Shown in pieces: positions 32,412 to 43,118 of a DNA stretch of 64,000 nt (positions are counted from its first letter, which is position 1; each line of letters starts with the position of its first letter). Origin of the DNA: Streptomyces sp. TBY4 (lineage in GTDB: Bacteria > Actinomycetota > Actinomycetes > Streptomycetales > Streptomycetaceae); assembly GCF_024213195.1 (NCBI RefSeq), contig NZ_JANAVF010000001.1:558001-622000 (forward strand), given 5' to 3'. The notes under the pieces were generated by a model. The model made no database searches, was not told the origin of the DNA, and worked only from the letters and a program-made list of their open reading frames with translations. A program made the translations under genes and the position numbers.

Positions 32412-34253
32412 CTACGGGGCTTCGTACGGCTCCGCGTAGAGCTCCTCGATCAGTTCCGCGTACTTCTCCCGGACTACCCGGCGGCGCAGTTTCAGGGACG
32501 GGGTCAGCTCCCCCGACTCCGGACCCCACTCCCCGGTCAGCAGCCGGTAGCGCTTGATCTGCTCGGTGCGGTTGAGCCGGGCGTTGGCGGCCGCGACGGC
32601 CCGGGCGATCTCCTCCCGTACGGCCGGGTGCGCGGCGAGCTCGGCGGGAGTGGCGGCCTCGATGCCGCGGGCCTGCGCCCAGGCCGGGCCGAGTTCGGGG
32701 TCCAGGACGAGGAGGGCGACCAGGTAGGAGCGGCCGTCTCCGTGGACCAGGGCCTGCCCGATCAGCGGGTGCTCCTTGACGGTGTTCTCCACCAGGGCGG
32801 GCGAGACGTTCTTCCCGTTCGAGGTGATGATCAGTTCCTTCTTGCGGTCGGTCAGCCAGAGGTAACCCTCCTCGTCCAGCCGCCCGATGTCCCCCGTCGG
32901 GAACCAGCCCGCCCCGTCGGAGGCGCTCTCCACCGAGCCGTCCGGCAGGAGGTATCCGCCGAAGACCGTCTCCCCGCGCGTGAAGATCTCCCCGTCCTCG
33001 GCGATCCGCAGCTCCAGCCCCTCGATCGGGCGGCCCACGGAACCCAGCCGGAAGCCGTCCGGACTGTTGACCGTGCACACGCCGGAGGTCTCCGTCAGCC
33101 CCCAGGCGTCCATGATCGTGATTCCCCAGCCCGCCCAGAAGCGGACCACGTCGATCGGCATCGGCGCGGTGGCGCTGGCCGTCCAGACCAGGCGGTCCAG
33201 CCCGGCCAGCGTCAGCAGCGGGTCCAGCACCCGTTCCTTGGCCTCCGCGTACGAGGCTTCGAGCGCGGCCGGGACTTCCTCGCCCCGCTCCCGGTGCCCG
33301 GCCCGCTCCCGCGCCAGGTCGTTCGCGGCTTCGATGGCGCGGCGCTGCTCCTCGGGCAGCCGCCCGAGCACGGCCCGTACGGAGGCGGCCAGCTTCTCCC
33401 ACACCCGGGGCACTCCGAAGAACTGCACCGGGTGCAGCTCGCGCACCGCGGCCGATACGGCGGTCGGGTCCGCGCACAGCCGGACGTGGGCGGCGCGCAG
33501 CAGCGGCAGGTAGATGCCGAGGACCCGCTCGGCGATGTGCGCGAAGGGCAGGTAGCAGACGTGCTCGGCGTGCTCGGGCAGGTCCACGTGCCGGTCGAGC
33601 CGGACCGCCTGGAGCACGATGTTGCGGTGGGTCAGGCGCACCCCCTTGGGGTCGCCGGTGGTGCCCGAGGTGTAGACGACGGTCAGCGGGTCCTCGGAGC
33701 GGGACTCCCGCCAGCCCTTCTCGAAGGCCTCGGACCGGTGCAGGTGGACCCCGCCGGCGTACACCGACGCGTAGGTGGAGTGCGGGCCGGCTTCGGGGGC
33801 CTCGGCCACGACGAGCCGTTCCAGCGGGGTCCCCGGGTCGGCGAGCAGCGGCTCCCACCGGGCCAGCTCCCGGGCGCCCTCGACCACGGCGAGCCGGGCC
33901 CGGCTGTGGCGGGCTATGTGGGCGATCTGCTCGGGCGCGGAGGTCCCGTACACGGTGACGGGCACGGCGCCGAGGTGGACGAGGGCGAGGTCGGTGAGCC
34001 AGTGCTCGGGACGGTTGCCCATCATCAGCAGGACGTGCTCGCCGCGTTCGACGCCCAGGGAGGCGTAACCGGCGGCGAGGACGGCCACCTTGCGGCGGAC
34101 GTCGGACCAGCTGAGCGTGGTCCAGCCGGTGCCCTCGGCGCCTTCGCGCCACGAGAGGGCGGGCAGGGCGCCGTGCTCGGCGGCGTTGCGCGCCAGCAGG
34201 GCGGGCAGGGTGAGCTCTTCGGGAGGTGCGGGCAGTCGCAGTTTCGTGGGCAT
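32412..34253 (-). CDS. Long-chain fatty acid--CoA ligase (AMP-forming)
   Basis: 613 residues of the ANL superfamily. The P-loop-like motif is LTVVYTSGTTGDPKGVRLTHRN; IMDAWGLTETSGVC is the A5 motif, YLWLTDRKKELIITSNGKNVSP carries A7-A8 and the hinge, and NRTEQIKRYRLL the C-terminal lysine region. Length and the RKKELI(I)TSxGKN hinge fit FadD15/FAA1-type long-chain ligases. It activates fatty acids to acyl-CoA via acyl-AMP and would feed the beta-oxidation operon 1.5 kb away. Divergent from a MerR regulator across 87 bp containing a small dyad. AGGAG ribosome site 6 nt before ATG. Confidence 0.9.
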   Translation of the reverse strand: MPTKLRLPAPPEELTLPALLARNAAEHGALPALSWREGAEGTGWTTLSWSDVRRKVAVLAAGYASLGVERGEHVLLMMGNRPEHWLTDLALVHLGAVPVTVYGTSAPEQIAHIARHSRARLAVVEGARELARWEPLLADPGTPLERLVVAEAPEAGPHSTYASVYAGGVHLHRSEAFEKGWRESRSEDPLTVVYTSGTTGDPKGVRLTHRNIVLQAVRLDRHVDLPEHAEHVCYLPFAHIAERVLGIYLPLLRAAHVRLCADPTAVSAAVRELHPVQFFGVPRVWEKLAASVRAVLGRLPEEQRRAIEAANDLARERAGHRERGEEVPAALEASYAEAKERVLDPLLTLAGLDRLVWTASATAPMPIDVVRFWAGWGITIMDAWGLTETSGVCTVNSPDGFRLGSVGRPIEGLELRIAEDGEIFTRGETVFGGYLLPDGSVESASDGAGWFPTGDIGRLDEEGYLWLTDRKKELIITSNGKNVSPALVENTVKEHPLIGQALVHGDGRSYLVALLVLDPELGPAWAQARGIEAATPAELAAHPAVREEIARAVAAANARLNRTEQIKRYRLLTGEWGPESGELTPSLKLRRRVVREKYAELIEELYAEPYEAP

Positions 34254-34287
34254 GGGCAGCTCCTGGCCGTTTCACATCGTTGGTGCG

Positions 34288-34300
34288 ACAGCAATACTGT
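34288..34300. promoter_or_regulatory. Candidate operator between acyl-CoA ligase and MerR genes
   Basis: ACAG-CAATA-CTGT dyad in the 87-bp divergent gap. Short, but placed where the adjacent MerR protein would be expected to bind. Confidence 0.35.
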
Positions 34301-34340
34301 TGAACACGAAGTGCTGATCAGCGAGCGAGGCGGAGAGCAC

Positions 34341-35117
34341 ATGACCACCCAGGCACCGGAGCCGGCGTCGTTGACCGTCGACGAACTGGCGGCCAGGGCG
34401 GGTGTGACCGTCCGCACCGTACGGTTCTACAGCACCCGCGGGCTTTTGCCCCCTCCCGTGATCGGACCCCGTCGGGTGGGCCGCTACGGCCCCGAGCACC
34501 TGTCCCGCCTCGCGCTCATCGAGGAGCTGCAGCACCAGGGCATGACCCTGTCGGCCATCGAGCGCTACCTCGACGCCCTGCCCGACGACCTGAGCGCGCA
34601 CGACCTGGCCATCCACCGGGCCCTGGTGGCGACCTGGGCCCCGGACTCGGCGCTGGAGTCCTCCCGCTCCGAACTGGAGAAGCGGGCCGGCCGGAGCCTG
34701 ACGGAGACCGACATCCGGCGGCTGACGGCCATGAACGTGCTGACGCCGGCCCCGGAGGGCTTCCGGGTGGACGTGGGACTGCTGCGCCTCGGGGTCGCGC
34801 TGCTCGACGTACCGATCGCCCACGAGACGATCCTGGCCGCGCGCGAGGTGCTGCTCGGCCACGCCCGGACGGCGGCGCACCAGCTGACCGCTCTGTTCCG
34901 GGACGAGGTGTGGGGGCCGTTCACGGAGGGCGAGAGCGATCCGGAACGGGTGGAGTCGATGAAGGCGCTGTCCGCGCACATGCAGCCGATGGTGGTACAG
35001 GCCCTGGTGACCGCGTTCCAGCGGTCGTTGAAGGAGGAATTGCGGGCGGCCTTCGTCTCGGAACCGGTAGGTTCCGGCCATGGCGATGATCTACAAGACC
35101 ACCATGAGGCCCGGTAA
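34341..35117 (+). CDS. MerR family transcriptional regulator
   Basis: 258 residues. N-terminal winged helix LTVDELAARAGVTVRTVRFYSTRGLLPPP with RRVGRYGPEHLSRLALIEELQHQGMTLSAIERYL is the MerR DNA-binding domain. The C-terminal 150 residues are helical without cysteines, so metal sensing is unlikely; an acyl or organic ligand is more plausible. Divergent from the long-chain acyl-CoA ligase, which it probably controls. ATG 34341 has GGAGAG just upstream; an in-frame GTG at 34310 is the alternative. The 3' end overlaps the next gene by 38 bp. Confidence 0.85.
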   Translation: MTTQAPEPASLTVDELAARAGVTVRTVRFYSTRGLLPPPVIGPRRVGRYGPEHLSRLALIEELQHQGMTLSAIERYLDALPDDLSAHDLAIHRALVATWAPDSALESSRSELEKRAGRSLTETDIRRLTAMNVLTPAPEGFRVDVGLLRLGVALLDVPIAHETILAAREVLLGHARTAAHQLTALFRDEVWGPFTEGESDPERVESMKALSAHMQPMVVQALVTAFQRSLKEELRAAFVSEPVGSGHGDDLQDHHEAR

Positions 35118-35748
35118 GACGGAGCTGCTGACTGCCTGGCTTCCGACGCGGCCGTGGTACGCGGCCACGGGACACGCACCCGAACTCGACCGGTCGGGCG
35201 GGTTCCGGCTCGACGACCCGGAGGGTGAGGTCGGCATCGAGTTCATGGTGCTCACCGACACCTCCGGCGGGCGGCAGACCTCCTACCTCGTACCGCTCAC
35301 CTACCGCGGGGCCCCGCTCGACGGCGCCGAGGCCGCGCTGGTGGGCACCTCCGAGCACGGGGTGCTCGGCACCCGCTGGATCTACGACGGCGCCCACGAC
35401 CCGGTGCTCGTGGGCCAGTTGCTCGCGCTGGTCCAGGGCCGGGCCGTGGCCCAGGACCAGTGCGACAGCGGCGTGAGCGACCCCTCGGTCACCGCGTGGT
35501 ACGAGGGCCCCGGGCTCCCGGCGGCGCTCCCGCAGGGGCGGCCGGAAACCACCGACACCGTGCGGGGCACGGAGGTGCGCGTACCGGGCGGCCCGGCGAT
35601 CGCCCTGACGCGGGTCCTGCGCCCCGGGGACGACGCGCGCACGGAGCCCCCGGAGGCGGCCGGCCGGCTCACCGCCGGCTGGACCACCCCCGACGGCGCG
35701 GCCCACCGGGGCCTCTTCGCGGAGCTCCGCGCGCACGTCACGGCCTGA
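35080..35748 (+). CDS. Maltokinase N-terminal cap-like domain protein
   Basis: 222 residues. The opening MAMIYKTTMRPGKTELLTAWLPTRPWYA and the stretch GGFRLDDPEGEVGIEFMVLTD...SYLVPLTYRGAPL resemble the cap domain found at the N terminus of actinobacterial maltokinases, followed by GTEHGVLGTRWIYDG-like sequence (here TSEHGVLGTRWIYDGAHDP). The kinase domain itself is absent, so it is a free-standing cap-like protein. Function unknown. ATG at 35080 lies inside the end of the MerR gene; ATG at 35086 is also possible. Likely co-transcribed with the regulator. Confidence 0.7.
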   Translation: MAMIYKTTMRPGKTELLTAWLPTRPWYAATGHAPELDRSGGFRLDDPEGEVGIEFMVLTDTSGGRQTSYLVPLTYRGAPLDGAEAALVGTSEHGVLGTRWIYDGAHDPVLVGQLLALVQGRAVAQDQCDSGVSDPSVTAWYEGPGLPAALPQGRPETTDTVRGTEVRVPGGPAIALTRVLRPGDDARTEPPEAAGRLTAGWTTPDGAAHRGLFAELRAHVTA

Positions 35749-35753
35749 CCTGA

Positions 35754-37931
35754 TCAGTCGGCGTAGGTCTCTCCCCGCTCGGCCTTCTCCACCAGGGAGG
35801 CGGGCGGGGCGAAGCGCTCGCCGTACTGCGCGGCCAGCTCGCGGGCGCGGGCGACGAACCCGGCCGGGCCGCCCTCGTAGCCGTTGATGTACTGGATCAC
35901 ACCGCCGGTCCAGGCGGGGAAGCCGATCCCCATGATGGAACCGATGTTGGCGTCGGCGTACGAGGTCAGAACCCCCTCGTCGAAGCAGCGGACCGTGTCC
36001 AGCGCCTCGGAGAAGAGCATCCGCTCCTTCATGTCTTCGAAGGGGATCTCGTAGCCGGGCTTGGTGAAGTGCTGCCGCAGCCCGGGCCAGATCCCCGCAC
36101 GCTTGCCCGCCTCGTCGTACGCGTAGAAACCGCCGCCGCCGCTGCGCCCGGGGCGTCCGAACTCGTCCACCATCCGGTCGATGACGGTGTCGGCCGGGTG
36201 CTCCGCCCACTCCCGGCCCTCGGCCTCGAAGGCCTTGCGGGTCTCGTTGCGGATCTTGCGGGGCAGCGTGAGGGTCAGCTCGTCCATCAGGGAGAGCACC
36301 TTGGCCGGGTACCCGGCCTGGGCCGCGGCCTGCTCGACGGAGGCGGGCTCGATGCCCTCGCCGACCATGGCGACGCCCTCGTTGATGAACTGGCCGATCA
36401 CCCGCGAGGTGAAGAACCCGCGCGAGTCGTTGACCACGATCGGGGTCTTGTTGATCTGGCGTACGAGGTCGAAGGCGCGGGCGATGGCCTCGTCGCCGGT
36501 GCGCCCGCCCTTGATGATCTCGACCAGCGGCATCTTGTCCACGGGCGAGAAGAAGTGCAGTCCGATGAAGTCGGCGGGCCGCGAAACCCCTTCCGCGAGC
36601 CCCGTGATGGGCAGCGTGGAGGTGTTGGAGCAGAGCAGCGCGTCGGGGGTCAGGAACTCCTGGACCTCCTGGAACACCTTGTGCTTGAGGGCGGTGTCCT
36701 CGAAGACGGCCTCGATGACGGCGTCGCAGCCCGCCACGTCGGCGGCCTCGGCGGTCGGGGTGATCCGGGCGAGCAGCTCGGCCCGCTTGGCCTCGGTGGT
36801 GCGGCCCCGGGACAGCGCCTTGTCGAGCAGCTTCTCGGAGTACGCCTTGCCCTTGGCGGCGGCCTCGGGGGTGACGTCCTTGAGCACCACCTCGATGCCC
36901 GCGCGGGCACAGGAGTAGGCGATGCCGGCGCCCATCATGCCGGCGCCGAGGACGGCCACCTTGGAGACCTTACGGGGGGCCACGCCCTGCGGGCGGCTGC
37001 GGCCGGCGTTGACCGCCTGGAGGTCGAAGAAGAACGCCTGGATCATGTTCTTGGCGGTCTGCCCGGTGACCAGCTCGGTGAAGTAACGGGCCTCGATGGT
37101 CAGCGCGGTCTCGAAGTCCACCTGGGCGCCTTCGACGGCGCAGGCCAGGATGTTGCGCGGGGCCGGGTACGGGGCCCCGTTCAGCTGCTTCTTCAAGTTG
37201 GCGGGGAAAGCAGGGAGGTTGGCGGCGAACTTCGGGTTCGACGGCGTGCCGCCGGGGATCCGGTAGCCCGGGACGTCCCAGGGCTGCTTCGACTCCGGGT
37301 TCGCGTCGATGAAGGCGTGCGCCTTGGCGAGCATCTCCTCGGGGGTGGCGGCCAGTTCGTGCACGAGGCCGTTGCCCAGGGCGCGCTGGGGGGTGTACTG
37401 GGTCCCCTGCAGCAGCACCTTGAGGAGCGCGTCGGCGATGCCCATCAGGCGGACGGTGCGGGTGACTCCGCCGCCGGCCGGGAGCAGGCCGAGGGTGACC
37501 TCGGGCAGGCCGATCCGGGAGCCGGGCGCATCGAGGGCCACGCGGTGGTGGGAGGCGAGGCAGATCTCGTAACCGCCGCCGAGGGCAGTGCCGTTGATGG
37601 CGGCGACGACGGGCTTGCCGAGGGTCTCGATGCGGCGCAGCGAGCGCTTGATCTCGGTGCCGGTGTCGAAGGCCAGCCGGGCGTCCTCGGGGCGCAGCCG
37701 GATCATGTCCTTGAGGTCGCCGCCCGCGAAGAAGGTCTTCTTGGCGGAGGTGTAGATGATGCCGCGGATGGAGTCCTTCTCGGCCTCGGCGCGGTCGGCG
37801 ATCGCCGCGATCGAGTCCTTGAAGGCCTGGTTCATCGTGTTGGCGGACTGGGCGGGGTCGTCGAGGACCAGGGTGACGACGCCGGTCTCGTCCTGTTCCC
37901 AGCGGATCGTGGTGGACTCGCTCATGGTCAC
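35754..37931 (-). CDS. FadB/FadJ-like multifunctional enoyl-CoA hydratase/3-hydroxyacyl-CoA dehydrogenase
   Basis: 725 residues. Crotonase domain first (about 1-190): KKTFFAGGDLKDM and INGTALGGGYEICLASHHRVAL, with GLPEVTLGLLPAGGGVTR containing the catalytic Glu. Then the NAD-binding 3-hydroxyacyl-CoA dehydrogenase domain (VAVLGAGMMGAGIAYSCARAG; LCSNTSTLPITGLA; IGLHFFSPVDKMPLVEII with the catalytic His) and two C-terminal dehydrogenase repeats. It performs hydration and NAD-dependent oxidation of fatty acyl-CoA. Follows the thiolase gene by 44 nt in a beta-oxidation operon. Start is GTG at 37931 or ATG at 37925. Confidence 0.93.
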   Translation of the reverse strand: MTMSESTTIRWEQDETGVVTLVLDDPAQSANTMNQAFKDSIAAIADRAEAEKDSIRGIIYTSAKKTFFAGGDLKDMIRLRPEDARLAFDTGTEIKRSLRRIETLGKPVVAAINGTALGGGYEICLASHHRVALDAPGSRIGLPEVTLGLLPAGGGVTRTVRLMGIADALLKVLLQGTQYTPQRALGNGLVHELAATPEEMLAKAHAFIDANPESKQPWDVPGYRIPGGTPSNPKFAANLPAFPANLKKQLNGAPYPAPRNILACAVEGAQVDFETALTIEARYFTELVTGQTAKNMIQAFFFDLQAVNAGRSRPQGVAPRKVSKVAVLGAGMMGAGIAYSCARAGIEVVLKDVTPEAAAKGKAYSEKLLDKALSRGRTTEAKRAELLARITPTAEAADVAGCDAVIEAVFEDTALKHKVFQEVQEFLTPDALLCSNTSTLPITGLAEGVSRPADFIGLHFFSPVDKMPLVEIIKGGRTGDEAIARAFDLVRQINKTPIVVNDSRGFFTSRVIGQFINEGVAMVGEGIEPASVEQAAAQAGYPAKVLSLMDELTLTLPRKIRNETRKAFEAEGREWAEHPADTVIDRMVDEFGRPGRSGGGGFYAYDEAGKRAGIWPGLRQHFTKPGYEIPFEDMKERMLFSEALDTVRCFDEGVLTSYADANIGSIMGIGFPAWTGGVIQYINGYEGGPAGFVARARELAAQYGERFAPPASLVEKAERGETYAD

Positions 37932-37975
37932 TGCTTTCGTTTCGGAAGGTCCGGGAGGCGGGGATACAGGACGGT

Positions 37976-39190
<1,215 letters not shown>

Positions 39191-39251
39191 TGGTCAAGCC
39201 TTTCGGGGGTGCGGAGGCGTGGGAGGGATCAGAGAAGGCGGGGGGGGGAAG

Positions 39252-40394
39252 TCAGGCCAGCAGGGAACGGCCGATGATCTCCTTCATGATCTCGGTCGTG
39301 CCGCCGTAGATGGTCTGGATGCGGCCGTCGGTGAAGGCCCGCGCGACCCGGTACTCGGTCATATATCCGTATCCGCCGTGCAGTTGGAGACAGCGGTCGG
39401 CGACCCGCTTCTGGAGTTCGGTGGCCCACCACTTCGCCATCGAGGCGTGGACGTGGTCCAGCTCCCCGTTGGAGTGGTCGGCGATGCAGCGGTCGAGGAA
39501 GGTACGGGTGACCGCGCACTCGGTGGCCATCTCCGCGATCTCGAACCGGATGTGCTGGAGCTTGGAGAGCGGCCGCCCGAAGGCCTCGCGCTCCTTCACG
39601 TACTGTGTGGTGATCTCCAGCAGGTACTCGGCGGCGGCGATGCCCGCCATCGCGATGCCCATCCGCTCCTGCGCGAGGTTGGTCATCAGGTGGACGAAGG
39701 CGCCGTTGAGCTCGCCGAGGAGGTTCTCCTTGGGGACGCGCACGTCGTTGAAGAACAGCTCGGCGGTGTCCTGCGCCTTCTGGCCGATCTTGTCGAGGTT
39801 GCGGCCGCGCTCGAAGCCCTCCGTACCGCGCTCCACGACCAGCAGGGACATCCCGTGCGCCCCGCCCTCGGGGGTGGTCTTCGCGACCACGATCACCAGG
39901 TCGGCGAGGATGCCGTTGGAGATGAAGGTCTTGGAGCCGTTGAGCACCCAGTGGTCGCCCGCGTCCTCGGCGGTGGTCCGGATGCCCTGCAGGTCGGAGC
40001 CCGCGCCCGGCTCGGTCATCGCGATGGCGGTGATGATCTCGCCGGAGCAGAAGCCGGGCAGCCAGCGGCGCTTCTGCTCCTCGGTGGCCAGCGAGGTCAG
40101 GTAGGGCCCGATGATGTCGTTGTGCAGGCCGATCGCGAGTCCGGCGGCGCCCGCCCGGGTGAACTCCTCCGCGATCACCGCCGCGTACCGGAAGTCGGTG
40201 TTCCCGCCGCCCCCGTACTCCTCCGGGACGGCGAGGCCCAGCAGCCCCTGTCGGCCGGCGGCCCGCCAGGCCTCGCGGCTGACGATGCCGTCCTTCTCCC
40301 ACTGCTCGTAGTGCGGCAGCACCTCCTTGGTGAGGAAGGTGCGGACGGTCTCGCGGAACGCCTCGTGGTCGGCGTCGAAGAGCTGGCGTTTCAT
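39252..40394 (-). CDS. Acyl-CoA dehydrogenase
   Basis: 380 residues, an FAD flavoprotein. Signatures: [34 protein letters not shown], and the C-terminal [44 protein letters not shown], with the catalytic glutamate in GGTTEIM. First oxidation step of beta-oxidation. Lies between the LLM oxidoreductase (11-nt gap) and the thiolase in the operon. ATG at 40394. Confidence 0.93.
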   Translation of the reverse strand: MKRQLFDADHEAFRETVRTFLTKEVLPHYEQWEKDGIVSREAWRAAGRQGLLGLAVPEEYGGGGNTDFRYAAVIAEEFTRAGAAGLAIGLHNDIIGPYLTSLATEEQKRRWLPGFCSGEIITAIAMTEPGAGSDLQGIRTTAEDAGDHWVLNGSKTFISNGILADLVIVVAKTTPEGGAHGMSLLVVERGTEGFERGRNLDKIGQKAQDTAELFFNDVRVPKENLLGELNGAFVHLMTNLAQERMGIAMAGIAAAEYLLEITTQYVKEREAFGRPLSKLQHIRFEIAEMATECAVTRTFLDRCIADHSNGELDHVHASMAKWWATELQKRVADRCLQLHGGYGYMTEYRVARAFTDGRIQTIYGGTTEIMKEIIGRSLLA

Positions 40395-40405
40395 GGAAGG
40401 GCCCC

Positions 40406-41431
40406 CTAGAGCCAGTTCTTGACGGTTTCGACGAGCCGGGCCGGATCAGGCCCGACGGGCGTGACGTTGAGCATGGTCACCCCGGCGGCCCGGAAGGCCT
40501 CGACGCGCTCGCGCACGTAACCCTCCGGCCCGCACAGCGTGGTGAGCTCGCACAGCTCGTCCGGTACGGCGGCGGCCGCGTCGCGCTTGCGACCGGAGAG
40601 GTAGAGCTCCTGGATCTTCCGGGCCTCGTCCCCGTATCCGTAGGCGACGGCCAGGTCGTTGTAGAAGTTCTTGCCGACCGCGCCCATGCCGCCGACGTAC
40701 AGGGCGATCTGCGGCCGCGCCAGGTCCCGCAGCGCCGTCGCGTCCTCGCCGATCGCGAGCAGGCCGCCGGCCGTGATGCGGAGCGGGCCGAGCTCCGGGG
40801 CGCGCAGGGCGGCGCCTTCGGCGAGGGCGCTCCCCCAGACCGCGTCGGCCTTCTCCGGTACGAAGAGGGTCGGCAGCCAGCCGTCGGCGATCTCCGCCGT
40901 CATCCGGACGTTGGCCGGTCCCAGCGAGGCCACGTGGACGGGGATGTCCGCGCGGACCGGCCGGGTCAGCATCTTCAGCGGCTTGCCGTGCCGGCCGCCC
41001 TTCTCGGGCGGGAGCGGCATGTCGGTGATGCCGTGGTGGTCGATGGTCTCGCGGCGCCAGATGCGGCGGCACAGCTCGACGGTCTCGCGGGTCCGGCCGA
41101 TCGGCTTGTCGTACGGCTTCCCGTGCCAGCCCTCGACCACCTGCGGGCCCGACGCCCCGAGGCCGAGCATGGCCCGGCCGCCGGACATCGCGTCCAGGCC
41201 GGCCGCCGTCTGGGCGATGAGGGCGGGGGTGCGCGAGTAGACGTTGAGGATGGCCGAGCCGATCTTCATCCGCTCGGTCCGGGCGGCCAGGTACCCCATG
41301 ATCGTCGGGGCGTCGAAGCCCCAGGCCTCCGCCACCCACACCGCGTCGAGCCCCGCCGACTCCAGCTCCGCCGCCGCGTCGGCGGCGCGGCGCGGGTCGC
41401 CGGCGTAGTCGAGCATCATCGAGAGCTCCAT
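40406..41431 (-). CDS. LLM class F420-dependent oxidoreductase
   Basis: 341 residues, luciferase-like TIM barrel. [63 protein letters not shown] is the standard opening of the actinobacterial F420 group, and [18 protein letters not shown] the substrate/cofactor loop. It probably reduces or oxidises an intermediate with coenzyme F420, in keeping with the lipid-catabolic operon. The ATG overlaps the stop of the CoA-transferase gene (TGATG), so they are translationally coupled. Confidence 0.88.
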   Translation of the reverse strand: MELSMMLDYAGDPRRAADAAAELESAGLDAVWVAEAWGFDAPTIMGYLAARTERMKIGSAILNVYSRTPALIAQTAAGLDAMSGGRAMLGLGASGPQVVEGWHGKPYDKPIGRTRETVELCRRIWRRETIDHHGITDMPLPPEKGGRHGKPLKMLTRPVRADIPVHVASLGPANVRMTAEIADGWLPTLFVPEKADAVWGSALAEGAALRAPELGPLRITAGGLLAIGEDATALRDLARPQIALYVGGMGAVGKNFYNDLAVAYGYGDEARKIQELYLSGRKRDAAAAVPDELCELTTLCGPEGYVRERVEAFRAAGVTMLNVTPVGPDPARLVETVKNWL

Positions 41432-42591
41432 CAGCCCTCCTTGCCGAGCAGCCCCGGCACGCCCCAGTCGGCCGCCACCGACTCGGTGTGCGCGCCCGGC
41501 AGTGCGGGGCCGCCCACGGCGTCGGCCGGGGTCGCGGAGAAGCGGGGCGCGGGGGCCGGCTGGGTGATCCCGGCGGCTTCGACGAAGGTGCCGCGGGCGG
41601 CCAGGTGCGGGTGGTGCGGGGCCTCGCGCAGCGAGAGCACGGGCGCCACGCAGGCATCGGTGCCGGCGAAGACGGCCGTCCACTCCTCGCGGGTACGGGA
41701 CTTGAACCGCGCGGCGACGGCCTCGCGGAGCTCGCCCCAGCGGGCCAGGTCCTTGCGGGCGGGGGCCTGGTCCTTGATGCCGAGGAGCTCCACGAAGGTG
41801 TCGTAGAACTGCTGCTCCAGCGCGCCGACCGCCATGTACCCGCCGTCGGAGGTCTCGTAGCTGCCGTAGAAGGGGCAGCCGCCGTCGAGGAGGTTGGCCC
41901 CGCGCCGGTCCTGCCAGCCGCCGGCCGCCATCATCCCGTGGATCATGGCGGTCAGGTGGGCGGTGCCGTCGACGATGGCCGCGTCGACGACCTGGCCGGT
42001 GCCGCCCGGGGTGCGGGCGTGCTGGAGCGCGGCGAGGACGCCGATGACGAGGTAGAGCGAGCCGCCCGCGTAGTCGCCGACCAGGTTGGCGGGGACGGCC
42101 GGGGGTTCGCCCGGGTTGCCGATCATGCCGAGGGCGCCGGTGACGGCGATGTACGCGATGTCGTGCCCGGCGGTGTGGGCGAGCGGGCCGTCCTGGCCCC
42201 AGCCGGTCATCCGGCCGTAGACGAGCCGGGGATTGCGGGCGTGGCAGTCGGCCGGGCCGACGCCGAGCCGTTCGGCGACCCCGGGGCGGAAGCCCTCGAT
42301 GAGCACGTCGGCGCGCTCGACCAGGTCCAGTACGCGGGCGGGGCCGTCGGGGGACTTCAGGTCGACGAGGACGGAGCGCTTGTTGCGGTTGGTGATGTCG
42401 TAGGCCGGGTTCACGGCCAGCCCGCCACCGCCGGGGCGGTCCACCCGCACCACGTCGGCCCCCAGGTCGGCGAGGACCATGGCGGCGAACGGGCCCGGCC
42501 CGATGCCCGCCAGCTCGACGACGCGCACGCCCGCGAGCGGGCCGCTCCCGCTGCCCCCGCCGTTCCCGGGCACGTTCCCTGTCACTGCCAT
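41431..42591 (-). CDS. CaiB/BaiF type III CoA-transferase
   Basis: 386 residues. N-terminal LAGVRVVELAGIGPGPFAAMVLADLGADVVRVDRP is the CoA-transferase III signature; RNKRSVLVDLKSPDG, GFRPGVAERLGVGP and YGRMTGWGQDGPLAHTAGHDIAYIAVTG follow, the last containing the catalytic aspartate of the family. Alpha-methylacyl-CoA racemases share the fold and cannot be excluded, which would suit branched-chain lipid breakdown. First gene of the five-gene operon. Start ATG 42591 (MAVTGNVPG) with GGGGG about 6 nt upstream. Confidence 0.9.
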   Translation of the reverse strand: MAVTGNVPGNGGGSGSGPLAGVRVVELAGIGPGPFAAMVLADLGADVVRVDRPGGGGLAVNPAYDITNRNKRSVLVDLKSPDGPARVLDLVERADVLIEGFRPGVAERLGVGPADCHARNPRLVYGRMTGWGQDGPLAHTAGHDIAYIAVTGALGMIGNPGEPPAVPANLVGDYAGGSLYLVIGVLAALQHARTPGGTGQVVDAAIVDGTAHLTAMIHGMMAAGGWQDRRGANLLDGGCPFYGSYETSDGGYMAVGALEQQFYDTFVELLGIKDQAPARKDLARWGELREAVAARFKSRTREEWTAVFAGTDACVAPVLSLREAPHHPHLAARGTFVEAAGITQPAPAPRFSATPADAVGGPALPGAHTESVAADWGVPGLLGKEG

Positions 42592-42656
42592 CGAGCCCCC
42601 AGCATCCGGTGGCACCACTGCCGCCACTGTGTGACACAACTGATGTAACACCAGTG

Positions 42657-42685
42657 ATGCTAGGAACCTGTTCCACTGAGCACAA
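42657..42685 (-). promoter_or_regulatory. Promoter with operator-like palindrome for the lipid catabolism operon
   Basis: Minus strand: -35 TTGTGC (42685-42680), exactly 17 bp, -10 TAGCAT (42662-42657). The spacer contains the perfect 12-bp palindrome GGAACAGGTTCC (42674-42663) abutting the -10. The 58-nt leader that follows contains further short dyads, including TGTGTGACACA (42629-42639 region on the plus strand). Confidence 0.65.
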
Positions 42686-42695
42686 GAGCAAGCGC

Positions 42696-43118
42696 TTAGC
42701 CGGTTGGCGCCGTTCCCCGTGCGTCGAGTCCCCGTGCGTCGAGTCCCCGTGCGTCGAGCTCCTTGAGGTCCCGCTTCAGCGCGACGGTCCGGTAGCTCTC
42801 CTCCACCCATTCGCACAGCACCTCCGCGGAGGGCGCACCCTTCTCCCCCAGCGGCACCGAGACCCAGCCGGCCTTCCCGAGCCCGTACCCGGTGGGCTCC
42901 GCGCCGGGCGCGGTCATGGCGTGGCCGTGCAGCGCCTCGTCCTTGAGCTTCACGGAGATCCCGGGCGAGGGCCCGTCGGTGTTCCCGAGGAAGACGAAGA
43001 TCTTCTTGTTGACCTTCACCACGCAGTCCTCGGGGCCCCACGGGAACTCCTCGCAGGCCTGGGGCAGCCCCAGCGCGAACTCCCGTACCGCCTGCCATGT
43101 ACGCACCCCTGCTGTCAC
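42696..43118 (-). CDS. MmcQ/YjbR family protein
   Basis: 140 residues. EFALGLPQACEEFPWGPEDCVVKVNKKIFVFLG and GWVSVPLGEKGAPSAEVLCEWVEESYRTVALKRDLKEL are typical of the MmcQ/YjbR (CyaY-like fold) family of small DNA-binding or unknown-function proteins. GTG at 43118 has GGAGG 5 nt upstream and is preferred. The last residues are a threefold GLDAR repeat from a 15-bp DNA repeat, probably a recent expansion. Confidence 0.8.
   Translation of the reverse strand: MTAGVRTWQAVREFALGLPQACEEFPWGPEDCVVKVNKKIFVFLGNTDGPSPGISVKLKDEALHGHAMTAPGAEPTGYGLGKAGWVSVPLGEKGAPSAEVLCEWVEESYRTVALKRDLKELDARGLDARGLDARGTAPTG
42715..42759. repeat. Three 15-bp tandem repeats in the MmcQ/YjbR gene
   Basis: Unit CCCCGTGCGTCGAGT at 42715-42729 and 42730-42744, third copy at 42745-42759 with a final C. 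In frame, encoding LDARG repeats at the protein C terminus. Confidence 0.85.
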
